From the NCBI RefSeq assembly GCF_048771995.1, contig NC_133037.1:315001-379000 (forward strand): a stretch of 64,000 bases of DNA, written 5' to 3'. Made by a program: the position numbers and the translations under genes. Positions 35,101 through 47,100 of the stretch are shown piece by piece. Below the pieces are notes generated by a model. That model was not told the DNA's origin, did no database searches, and was given only the letters and a program-made list of their open reading frames with translations. Position 1 is the first letter of the stretch. Each line of letters starts with the position of its first letter. The stretch is from Taeniopygia guttata (lineage: Eukaryota > Chordata > Aves > Passeriformes > Estrildidae).

Positions 35101-38100
35101 CGGGGTGGGGCTGAAGCGGCCACTTACAGCTCAGGATCCTGTAAATCCCTAGGAAATGGGGATGGAAAAGTCCCTGCCAAGTGGCAGCTCCCAGCAGCAC
35201 AGCAGTGTGCTGGGGTCAGCTGTGCCTGCCTGTGCATACCCAGGTGTTTTGGGGAAGCATCCTCTCCTTTGTCCACTTCACAGGTTTCAGTGTCTGGCAT
35301 TTTCTCTGGCTGTCTGGATGGGTGCTGGGAAGTTGAAAACCATCCTGATGGTTGCTGCTGTTGGGTGTCTGTCCTGTGCCAGAGCCTGGGGAACCCTGCA
35401 GGGGTCTGGCACACGCTGGCTGTTGGGGCAGTGGGTGCTCATGCTTTGTGTGTGCTGCTGGGCACTGCTGTGCTGCTCGTGCCAGGGACTTGGGGGTGTG
35501 AGCTTCAGCAGTGACACTGGGTGACATCAGGGCTGTGGGGTCCCCTGGGGACTGCCCTGGGTTAGTCCTCGATTAGCAAAGGATTAACTATCTCCTTGGA
35601 TCTCCTGCTCCAGAGGTACAGTGGGGCTGGATGCTGACCTGCTTGGGCATGTTTGTTTTCTCTCTGTGCCTCCTGCTGATCTTGTGAGCAGGAGAGGTGC
35701 TCTGTAGCCCTGGAAACACGGTGCTTTCATCGTGCAGTTGGAGCTTTTGGTAAACAAACCATTGCTGGTGCAGCTGCACCTGAGCATGGCTGTGCAGGGA
35801 AAGCTGCATCCTACCAGCTCCATCGGCAGCATCTTGGACATTCTGCCCGTTTCCTCTGATCCAGATGTGAAGGATACAGTCAGCTGGAAGCTCTATTTCT
35901 GGTGGCTGGTGAACAGCAGGAGAAGGGGCTGCAAGATGACAATTTAATCAGTCCTCTAAAGTGTATTTCTCTGGGAAGCTGTGCCAGCTCTGGTGACATG
36001 CAAGTACTCACCAGGCCAGGGGAGATTTTGCTTGAAATTGTAGCTGTGCTGGTTTTATTTTAACTCTTTTATTTCCTTGGAAGAGGCTTGGGACTGAAAT
36101 CTCTCTCCAGTTGTTTGCTTTGCTGTTTTGCTTCCCTTATCATGTTCATCTCTGTTATTTAATCTCCTTGTTTAGGCAGCACCAACTGTGCTTGGTTAGA
36201 TGAGTGTCCTGACAGAAGTGGAATGTTTTTTCTACAGTCAAATGGGCAGTTCCAGGTAGTTCCCTGACCCCTATCTAGGTCTGGGGAGGGCAGAAGAGAA
36301 ACCTCCCCCTTGCTGAATGTCCGGTCCCAGGGATGTGTCCGGCTGCAGGGATGTGTCTGAACAGGCATCATAGCTCTGGGAGGGCAGGCTTAGCCTCTCC
36401 TTGGAGCTGCAGCAGTACTGGCATCAGTGAGCCACAGCAGGATAACCTTTAATGCAATTGAGAGGAAATCTTGCCTGCTGCAAATGGTTCTGCATAATGG
36501 ACCAAGTATTTTGTTGTCTTTTACCCCAATGGCTCCACTGTCACAGGCATTACTCTAGATGTACCCTGGGGCCACGCACAATCTGGCTTCATTTTTGCTG
36601 TAGTTTTGCTGTGTGATTTATGTCTCATGAGAGAACAGGACGGGTTTGTCACATAGACTGGAATTCTGAGTCAGCTCCAGTGTCTGAGACATCAATTTAA
36701 AACAAGAACAAAAGTAAGGAGACAGATGACCTTTTTAAATAATTTTTCAGTTCATTTAAGCCTTTCAGTGCAGCTGCCCTGCTACTGCAGCCCCATCACA
36801 GAAGGCCCTGTGGTTCCTCGTACCCTGTCCCTGCACACGCAGCCTGTGCAGGACGGAGACCCTGGAGCACAGACTCTGCAGGTGCTGGCAGGAGTGAGCA
36901 AGGCAACGGGTGTGACACAGCTTACAGGGGGTGGGAGAGGGTCACACCGGTAGATCTGCCATTGGAGGTGGCAGTGCCTCCTTTCAGAGTTATTCTGGCC
37001 CTGTCACGGCCAGAGTGGCAGCTGAGGTGCAGGTACATGGTCACTGTGCACCTGGCAGTACCCATTTTCCAGTGAAATTAATCTTACCAAGGACTCTGAT
37101 GGTTCCTCTACCCTTGTTGCTAAGGATGCTCAGCATGCACCCAGCTAACACCTTTTTTCCTTATTTTTGTACCTAGCAGAAGAAAATTGACTGTCCTCAA
37201 ATAGTACCTGCCCCTTTGGAGCCGATGCCCACGGGTGTATCTCGGAACATCCTGATCTCACTGGCCAATGCAACTTTCTCTAAGGTAAATGAGTTCCTAA
37301 AGGCATTGGGAAGGTCTGGACAGGTGTCTGGGGGAAATAAAACTCCCTGTTCCCTTGTGGTGTTTGCTCCACCACAGAGCGTGCAGGTGTCAGCTCTCCC
37401 AGCCCCACATCCAGCCTGACGCCAGTGCCTGCGCTGAGGAATAAAGGACACAGCTCTGAGTGGTGGGCAGGGAGCCCTGTCTGAGCCACAGTGTTTGAGT
37501 ACAGCATGGAAGCATTGTTTAGCTTCCGATTGTCACAGCAGAGCTCATTTGGTGTGGAAATGTCCTTTGGGTCATCACTGCAGGGCTTGTTTGATGTGAA
37601 AAAGTATTTTTTTGTGACATTTTCTGACATGTTAATTCTAACAGCACAAAGCAGGAGTGCACATCAAATGGTGCCTTTGGAGATGTGCTGCATGCCAGAA
37701 AGAACCAAAGGAATTTGGGGCAAAGAGGCTGAACACTGGGAAAGTGCTTGAGTAAGCTCTGGTGTTTGTAGAAAGCTGCCCTGAGTAATTTTGGATCAGA
37801 TCAACAGGGCTCATGGGGCCAGGTTTGCCTTGCCCCTGCTGATGATTCCAGCATCCTGGGCAGCAAGTGGCTCCTTGTTCTTCAGGAGAGGAGAATTTTG
37901 GAAGTGGAGCTGTTCTGGCATGCTGGAGGGTGCTGCTAGAGGCCGTGGAGGCACCACTCCCACCACACCTCCTTGCCCTCAGCACAGGGGCAGAGCAGAC
38001 CCTCGTGCCTGGATGGGGTGGCCTTTTCCTGCACAGCTCCAGCCTTCAGGAAGGAGGCTGTGACCTCTGCAATCAGCAAAACAGGGTGAGAAATCCTTCT

Positions 38101-41100
38101 TCCTGTCTGGATGCTGGAGGTGGCTGAGGAGGAAGCAATAGTGCATGGAACCCACAGGAAATGGAGTCAGCAGGAAAGGGGCAGCAGGAGAGGCTCTGGC
38201 AGTCTGGCTTCCTTCCATCACCTCCTGCTCATTGTCCCAGGGTGCTGGGTAGGATTTCTTCTCCTTCCCTCTCTGGAGGAACTCATGAGTGCTGCTGAAG
38301 CTGGGAGCCTCAGAGATGTGAGCCCCAACCCTTTGCTGTGGCAGGGGCACTGCAGGGGCAGGGACATGAGGCCAGGGCTATGGGCAGCTGCAGAGCCAGA
38401 GCTGCCTGGGCGCAGGTGATGCACTGGGCAAGGTTCTGCCTGTGTGTTTGCTGAGCCAGCAGCTGCCTGCCAGGAGCCTGGTGCTTTCTTCCATGTCTTT
38501 TGTCAGATCTGCCGGTTTTCAAAGGGTAGTTAGACCTCAGTAGTGGTGAAGCATCAACTGCTTGGAGATAGGATGTGGGCACAGCAATAATTTGGTGCAG
38601 GATATCATCCTTGCGTTATCAGGAAAACAGCACAGAAGTCTGTCTTTGAACCTGTTTTGTCCTTTTTTGAATTAGAGATTTGCTCAGTGTAGTTGTTGGG
38701 AGGAGGAGGAGGAGGAAGGTAATTTTGAGCCCAAGTGACCGACTGGTTTGGGTTGGTTTGGACAAGGTGGCCCGGGACAACACTGTCTCCCAGTCTGTGC
38801 TGCAGCATGAATTCTACACACCTTGGCCCAGAGGAGCTCTTGGGGTTGCAAGAACCCCGCCAGGCACATCTGGTCTGTGTGTGCTGTGGGCCAGGCACAG
38901 CTCTGGTCTGCACCTTTAGTGTCGGGTACTGATCTCCTGTTTGACTTGGGCAGAGTTCAGGTGCCAGTGGCAGAATCAAGGTGGGACATGGACCCTGCTG
39001 ACCGACTGACAGACAGAGAACTGCACAAAATGGTTGTTGCAGCCATTCTGCCCTTGTCTTCCCTCTTCTAGGGGACAGCTCTGGAGTGCCATTTTGGGAC
39101 AGACGGGACATTTGAAGCCCGGTGGGTGAACTCCTCTGCCGTGGAGTGTGTACATGTGCTGGTGAGTCGAGGGGTGAGGCTGCCAGCCCTGCTTCCCCAG
39201 GCTGAGGATCAGGTCCGAGGGCAGGCAGGGTCTTACCCCCAACCTCCCACCTGGCAGGGGGACACCACTTGCTCTCTCCTGGTCATCTCTCACTCCTGCA
39301 TTCGCCCCTCTGGGCTCTCTGCGTGTGCTGATGCTGGCAGGGCACTCAGATGTCACCGGTGCTGTGTTCCCAGCCCCGTGGGGACCTGCAGGGGCTTTGG
39401 CCCCGCTCCCCTGGGGCTTGGGAAAGAGCTGCTTGTTTACCTTTCTAAATTGGAAGAGTTTTGTTCAGACAAAAATTTGGCCACTTTTCAGCATTGCTGC
39501 TTCTGTAGCTTTTATTTTGAACAAGGAATTGGCCTGAGAAAATGTTGTGATGCTCACTGGAAAGCAGTGTGTGGTTGTTGGAGGGCAAACTGCACCTGCA
39601 AAATGCAGCAAACATTTGGGCTTTAAGCAGTAGGAACATTGCAAGTGGAAGCTGGGGAAGAGCACTTTCCCATCACGTCACCTGTATCACAGCCCCACAC
39701 TGAGAATGTGCAGACAGTCCAGGCTGCTGGTTTTCCTGTCCATTTCTGCTAAAAATAGCAGCAACCCAGGGCTCTGCTCACGATAGGCACTGTGTCCTGG
39801 TGCCGTTTACTGGGACTTCAGCAAAATAATTAAAACAAAATAGCTGTCCCACTTCTTCTGCTAAGGATAAGACCCTTGTGTATTGAGGAGCAGTGGTCAA
39901 AGAAGCCTCACAAGAAAGGTCAATCCATGGTGGGAGGGGTGTGTGTATGTAACCTCCTATTTTACTAAATTTCATAAGGTTATGTTTGTTTTTTGTGTGC
40001 AGCTTCACACATCAGAGAAAAGCCATCGCTTCCCAGTGAACCTCCAGCTGAAGGACAAACCAGACAGATTTATCGACAGTCCGGGGATGATGACAGGTCT
40101 GAGTTGAAAATATTTTTATGCTTCTCTCATCTGGTTGGCTTGAACAACTCTCAAACCTGGGCAGAGCTTATGGCTGCAGGAGAAACCATGGCTCCAGTGG
40201 GCACAGTGCAGTTCCTTCTCTCAGGCACATGCAAAAAGTGTGTTTACCCAGAGTCACTGCCCATGAACGTGAGCCCAGAGCCCAGAGTGGCACCCACACA
40301 TCACTGTTACAGCCAGCCAAAGTCAAGCCCTGCCCTGAAGTGCAGCTTAGGTCTCACCTGTCAGCAGTGCATGGCTCAGGTGCATGGCTCAGGTCACCTG
40401 GTGCTCTCAGTCACAGCTGGGATGTGGGCTAGAGAGGAATTCCTCCCGGGGAGAGAAGGGATGGGGCAGGGCTCTTCCCTCAGCACTCACAGGAGCATGG
40501 CATCAAGGTTCCACATGCTGTGAAAATTGAGTCCTTCTTTTTGCTTCCTCTGCTGAGAAGGAATAAAATGTGTAAGCACATTTCACCCCTGGCCTGTTCT
40601 CTGTCTCTGCGAAGAAGGGCTGGATTCCCAAAAAAGCCCTTGCTACATCAGCAAAGTGAGGAAGGCAGGCAGTCAGACTCGAAATGAGTCAGACTCAGTC
40701 ACGGTAGCCAGGCAGGACGAGCCCAGTGGGTTGGCCACGGAGCAGGGCTGGCACAGCAGCAGCCACGCTCTGCATGGCCAGAGGTTTGGCAGTGCCCTTG
40801 CCAAGGGCTCTGGCTGGAGGCAGCATTCCCCAGCTCCTTTGCCTCTCAACAGTGGCAGAAGGGGCTGATTTATCCGAGGTGCAGAGGAGGAGGAGAGCCC
40901 AAAGAGAGCTCTCCTTTGGAGGATGGCTGTGACAGGGAGAAAGACACGAGCACCAACAGCCAGTGACCAGGACAGAAAGGTTTCCCCGTGATAAACCCCT
41001 GTGAACGGAGGAGGATTATCTTGCAAAGTGAAAATACCTGGAGATACCAGCATAGGCAGGCATGAGATCTGGTTTCTCTGCTGAAAGAAGAGGGCATAGT

Positions 41101-44100
41101 TTTGCAATACAGTGGTAACCCTGAGGAGGGGGGTGGGACATGGGGTTTTGGCTGTGTAGAAGACTCAGTTCTCTGTGTGGGTGGTGCTGGGAGCAGGAAA
41201 CACAGCAGAAAAAGCGTGGTGGAATTCCCCTCCTCCTGCATGGAGAAGGAGCTCGTTTACATAGGCTGTGTTTGCGTCCATCGGAATTGGCCAGAATATT
41301 TGGAGTTCCCACGGGACTGTTATGCTGCTCTGGCTCCTCCTCACTTTGCTCAGGCTGGTGTGAGTCACATTAGAGAGACTGCCTTGCATCAGAGATCTGC
41401 TAGACAAACGTGGGCATCTTTTAAAAAATGTCTTTAATGAAATTACTGATGTTATTGTTTATTATTTCAGTGTTTATTAGCTTTTATTGTACACTCTGTT
41501 TTGATAGTCCATTGAAGGAATACAAGCTCTGCTATTGGCTGGAAAACCACCCAGTGTAATCTCCTGGGGAGACTGCAGATGACATGGAATAAGCTTTTTT
41601 TTGTGGAGAATAGGAGAGATCCTCAGTACCAGTGATGTTTCGTTAGCATGGCACAGGCAGAGCGTTGGTGCTGATGGAGTTTCATTAGCACAGCACAGCA
41701 GAGCGTAGAGGCTGAGGGACTCATTAGTTGCTCAGGAAGTGCCTTAAGATGCTCCTATGAGCAGAAGTGCCAAATGTGTCTGTTTCTGTGTTTTATGTAC
41801 TCCTGAAAAGTCTCCTGTGGGGAAAAGGGTGTGAAAGCCATGTTTCCTGAGCATTTCTCACTGTTACCTCCATGGATACCCACATTTCAGTGGCAGAAGT
41901 CTTGAGGCTGGAGAGGAAATGTAACCCGGGGCATCAGCTAATGGAGATGTGAAGGCAGTATAAGAAAAATATATGGAAGTTGAGCTGAGCAGATCTGAAG
42001 GGAGAAGAAGTCAATGAAAGGGGTCTGTGGTCAGAGGGGGAAGGAAAGAACTGTAAACACTGTACAAAGCACAAACTACCCCATTTTTTGTCAGCGTGGA
42101 AGCAATGTGATTGCTTTCCTGGCAGGATGGAGCCAACTTTGCCAAGTAGCTTCCCATGTGGATGCTGAGAGTTGGAAACACGTAGCATTAATTGACAAAA
42201 GGTTCCAAGTTTGGGTGTTGCTTGTTTTTCGAGGGGGAGAAAAAGGAAAAGAATGTGCTAAATTATATTGTAGTGTGAACAAGCGTGCAGGCCTTCTGGG
42301 AAGTCTGCAGGATGGTAGCCAAGTGCTACCTCGTCTCGCTGTGTGTGCAGACTGCTCTGCTCCTCCACTGGATTTCAGATTTTACTGGATTAATGTAGCG
42401 GGCAGGTGGTGGGAGATGGGGGGCTGTATGTGTTGGGCTGCCTTAGGCTAAGCAAAGCTGTGAGAACCTCAGGCCTGGCGCTCATTGTCTCTTGTCTCTG
42501 GTGGCTCAGTGGAGGTGTACAACTGTGCGACTGGCAGTGCCGACTGCTCCCAGTGCTTGGGCAGGGAGGACCTGGGGCACCGCTGCCTCTGGAGTGAGAC
42601 CAGCTCCAGCTGCAGGCTGCAAACCGAGCCTCCACAGGTCTCTGAAGTCTGCCCACCTCCTGAGATTCGCAAGGTAAGGCCCGAAGGCTGCATGCAGGGT
42701 GCTCGCAGTGTAGCGTGGCGTGAGGTGGCGGGTGGTGCCAAGGGCTGGGACTGGCTGCACTGTGCTGCCTGGAGCAGAGGAAGGATCTGCACATTGTCCC
42801 TGACACAGGATGGGGTCAAGACCAGCACTGAATTGTTCACTGACTTTCTATGCTGTCAAGTCACCTGGTGCCAAGGACATCTTGCTAGTGACAGGATCCA
42901 ATCTTCATCATGTTAGAGGGAAAAACAACAGGTGCACAATCATGGCCAGTACCCTGTCCTCTCGCAGCACTGGGATGTCGTTGTGACCAGTACTCTGTCC
43001 CCTCACAGCGCTGAGGGCAGCAGCTGCCAGGTGAAACTGATGGTGTAGGAGTGGGTTCAAAACTGGCGTGTGGAAGAAAGCATGTTTCTTACCAGATGTG
43101 TTTGCAGCTGAAGTGGTCCTTGACTAAACCCCACTGCCCAACACAGCAGAGAAGTGTGATGGTTTCTCCTCTGCCAAGCCAGAGCAAGGAGATCCTGGTG
43201 TTGGGCAAGCAGGAGTGTGAGGAGTGATTCTGTCTGCTTCACAGGGCTCAGGGATGAAGGGCAGAAGCTCCTGGTTCTCCCTGACCTGGTCTAGTGGGAG
43301 GTGTCCCTGCCAATGGCATGAATCATAGATGATCTTTGAGGTCTCTTCCGACCCAAAGTGTTCTGGGATCCTGTGATGCTCTGACTTTATGACCTGCCCC
43401 TTGGTGCTGCAGATCGAGCCGCTGCGCGGGCCTCTGGAGGGGGGCACGCTGCTCACCATCCGCGGGAGGAACCTGGGCCGCCGCTTCAGCGACATCCTGG
43501 GCGCCGTCCGCGTGGGCGGCGTGCTCTGCGCCCCGCTGCCCGACAGATACGTCGTCTCCGAGACGTGAGTGGGGGGAGCTGCGGAGGAGGGACCATGACC
43601 CCTGCATGTCCCTGTGGCCAGGCAGAGCCCAGCTGCTGCTGCCCCTCGCCCCTGGCACTGCTGCCACCTGCTTCATCCATCCACAGAGTCGTGTGCCAGA
43701 CCGGAGGGGCTCCGGAGGCGTTTTCGGATGTGGTCACGGTTAACGTGAGCCGGGAAGGGAGGTCCAGGGAACGGTACTCCTACGTGGTGAGTAGCTGTCT
43801 CTTGAGTGTTCCTTTGGTGATTCCTGTGCCCCTTAAAGGGGGTGTGCAGCTCCCCACACCTTCCCCAGCTGGCTGAGGAACAGGATCTACAATGACATGT
43901 TGGGGTCCTTAAGGAGCTGCTGAGGTGTCACCTCACCTGTGGTTACCTGTGTGGGGTGTGGCAGGACCTCAGCAGGATGCTGGCAGCACGGCCACACTCC
44001 CAGACTCAGCTCCTGCAGGGGTCTGTCTCATCCCAGCTCTATTGACAATTCTCCCGCTAGAAAAAGGAACTCCATTTTCTTCTACCTCTTTTGCTGAAGT

Positions 44101-47100
44101 GTTGTTGCAACCTGTGAAATTTTTTGAGACTTGTGAAGCCCGTTTGTACTGTGTAAGTTACATTCCATAAACTCACATTGTTTAGAACTGATTTTTTGCT
44201 GCAGAGATTGTATTAGTTTTTGCATGAAATAATGTGTAGGGATTAGACTGAAGCTAACCCCATGTCATTGTGCAATGAAAAGCCCTTTATAACTTTGTGC
44301 TGTGCTTTCCACAAAGATAACTTTCATCTTTATAAACCTGGAGAGAAATCCATGCATTTTTCTTTTCCCTGCATGAGCCTTCTTGGACAGTATTCATGGG
44401 CAGCCGTGATGGGTGGGTGCTGAGGGCACGTGGAGTGCTTGGAGTCTTTGTGCCCGCACTGCAGCTTCAGCTGGGGCAGGACAGTCCATGCTGCAAGTTG
44501 CTGGCCTGGGAGGAGACTTGGAGCCCCAGAAAACACTTTGATTCCCGGTGGTCCTTGTGAGGAATTTGGGGCAGATCATGGAGTGCGATTCTCCCACCCT
44601 GAAGCCAATGACAGATTGGGTGTTTAGTTCAGGGAGTTGAGAGCACGCAGCCGGCGCAGGCATGGCACACCCCAGCACTCAGCAGAGCCAGCCAGACACT
44701 GCATGGGGAGAGGCTGGTGAGGTGATGGCACTGCCAGGCCAGTCTCAGCAGGAGTTCCCAGGTCCCATTTCCACAGTTTCCAGGTGTCCAGGTTCACATC
44801 CCAACAGCCCCCTTGGTCTGGGGATTCTCAGGATGTGTGTGCTGAGCTGGAACATCCCGCACTGCTGGCTGAGAGAGGGGAGAGGGGCCCGGTGTGTGGA
44901 GCAGGGCTGAGCAGCTCCTTCACCAGCTCCTAACGTGCGAGGAAAAGCCTCTCAGGAAACACCTGTGGAAGCACCAATGCTGAACAAAGCCAGTCCCTGG
45001 CCTCAGCCTGGGTCCATGGCAGCCCTGGGCAAGCTTAGGGAGCAAGCTCCTTCCTGGAGTGGGAGAGGAGCTGTTCCTGCTTGGGTGGCACAGTAGAAAA
45101 CTGCTGTCTGTCTGTCTGCCATCTCTGTCTGTCTTGTTTGTCTTAGCAAAGCTTGGAGCAGATATGAGGGAGTGCCCTGCCTTGTGCACATGTTGGGGAG
45201 GGACACTGCATGATGGAGGTGTGTCACACTGAAATTAGCTTTCATGCCATTTGCAGACCAAGCAACACTTGTTTTCTTGGTTCTCCTCTCCATGTAAGGC
45301 TGGTCTTGGTGAGACCTGAGCTTGAGCACTGGTACAATTTACCTGGAAAAATTTAAAAGCCTTTCAGAACTGCCCTTCCAAAGATGGCACTTCATGAAAT
45401 ACCAGATATTGTTTGTGTGCTACATCTCTCGAAGTCCCTATTAAACATGCTGGAAGAGAAAAATTCAGCTGTAATTGTGCTGAGGAGGAGGGAGATGTTT
45501 CTTCAGGACATTACAGCAGGCTATGGATGAGCTGGATTTGCCAAAGCTGCGATGGAGGTGATTGGTGCTGGCGGTGCACCAAGAGCAGCAGCCCCTGGCT
45601 CTGGCTAAGGGGAAGGCTTTGGGAAACAGGAATAATCCTCTCTGCTGATGCTGTAGCTGCACTTATGAATATGTGGGTTAAGGGCCAAGGCCAGGAGACA
45701 GCTGCCTGCAGACAGAGAAATAGAAGTTAGCAAAACGGATCCAGTGGAAACGGGTGACGATCAGACTGACAGAGGAAATGGCAGTAGAGGAGTGAAGCCA
45801 TCTGAGTGTAGGACAAGGGCCAGGGTAAATGTTAATGCAAGGGTTTGTGTGGCAAAGACTGCCAGGCAAGGCACTAACAGCAGGCTCAGCCTGCACTCCA
45901 CTGCCCGCCTGTGAGGGTCTGCTCTGCACGAGCAAGGGATGGGCTGGGGGTGAGCGGGGCCAGCCCCCGTGGGTCTGTCTGAGAGGGAGTCACCAGTGCC
46001 CTATGGAAGGCTCTGGAGATCATGATTTGCTCTGCCCTGGCTGTCCTGCTCGAATGGAGCAGGGATGCTGCCAGCAGCCTCTCCTGGGGTGCCTGTGAGC
46101 AGACAAGAGGGCTCAGCGCCACCTGAGTTATCAAAGCCTCCAGCTCATGAATCTCAGGAAGATATCCAGGGGCTGCAAACACAGATAACATACATGCTAA
46201 TTTAAGCTGCAAATGGTAAGAGGCAAAGTAACTTCCCCCTCAGTTCCTGTTGCCTCAAGAGATGCAGATTTCAAGCTTCCTTAGCAGGGGTCTGGTATTC
46301 AGTTATCTAAACCCAGGTGGCCATTTTACTGATCTCAAGGCCATCCTCCAGTGGGGCTTTAACATTATCCTTGCATTTTGGAGGACATGGATCTGGAAGG
46401 GCTGAGATGGTGAGGGTGGTAATGAGTGAGAAATTTCCTTTTATTGATGGACCTTGTGCTGTTGCTGGCTCTGGACCTCCTGATGGAAATCTGAAGGGAA
46501 TGGTGGGATTCTGGGCTCCTGTTTGGCCCCATGTTTCATTTACAGACAGTATTTAGGGACCACTGAGAGTCACAGAGGTTTTATATGATCATACTCCTTA
46601 GTGTTTGTATAACTTCTCTTTTTCTGAAACCTTGCCAGCAAAAGCTTTTGCTGTGCTGCTGTTTGAGCCTCACAGTGCTGGACACTTACTCAAAGTTCTG
46701 AATCAATTTCCATGTACAGTGTGGAATATCTAGCTGCAGATTTACCAGGCTAGAAAACAGATTTCCCCTTTGTTTTTAGCTTCCCGTGGTGCAGTCCATA
46801 GCTCCTCAGAATGGCCCGAAGGCAGGAGGAACAAGAGTGACCATCAGAGGCAGCAGGCTGGATGTTGGCTCAGAGCTCCGTGTCCTCATCAACTCCTCCA
46901 AGCAGTGCACGGACCTCAGGTGGGAGCAGGGCTGGGGGCTGGCACTGGAGTAGTGAGGAGAGCCAAAGCGTTAGGAAGGTTGGTGCTGTCCCCCAAGAAG
47001 TCAGGTAGAGCGAGGGTTTTGATGGGGGGCACCACGACATGCTGGCATGGCCTCCCCCGCCTGCCCTTCCCCTCCGTGTGCTGGGGATGGGCCCAGCGCC

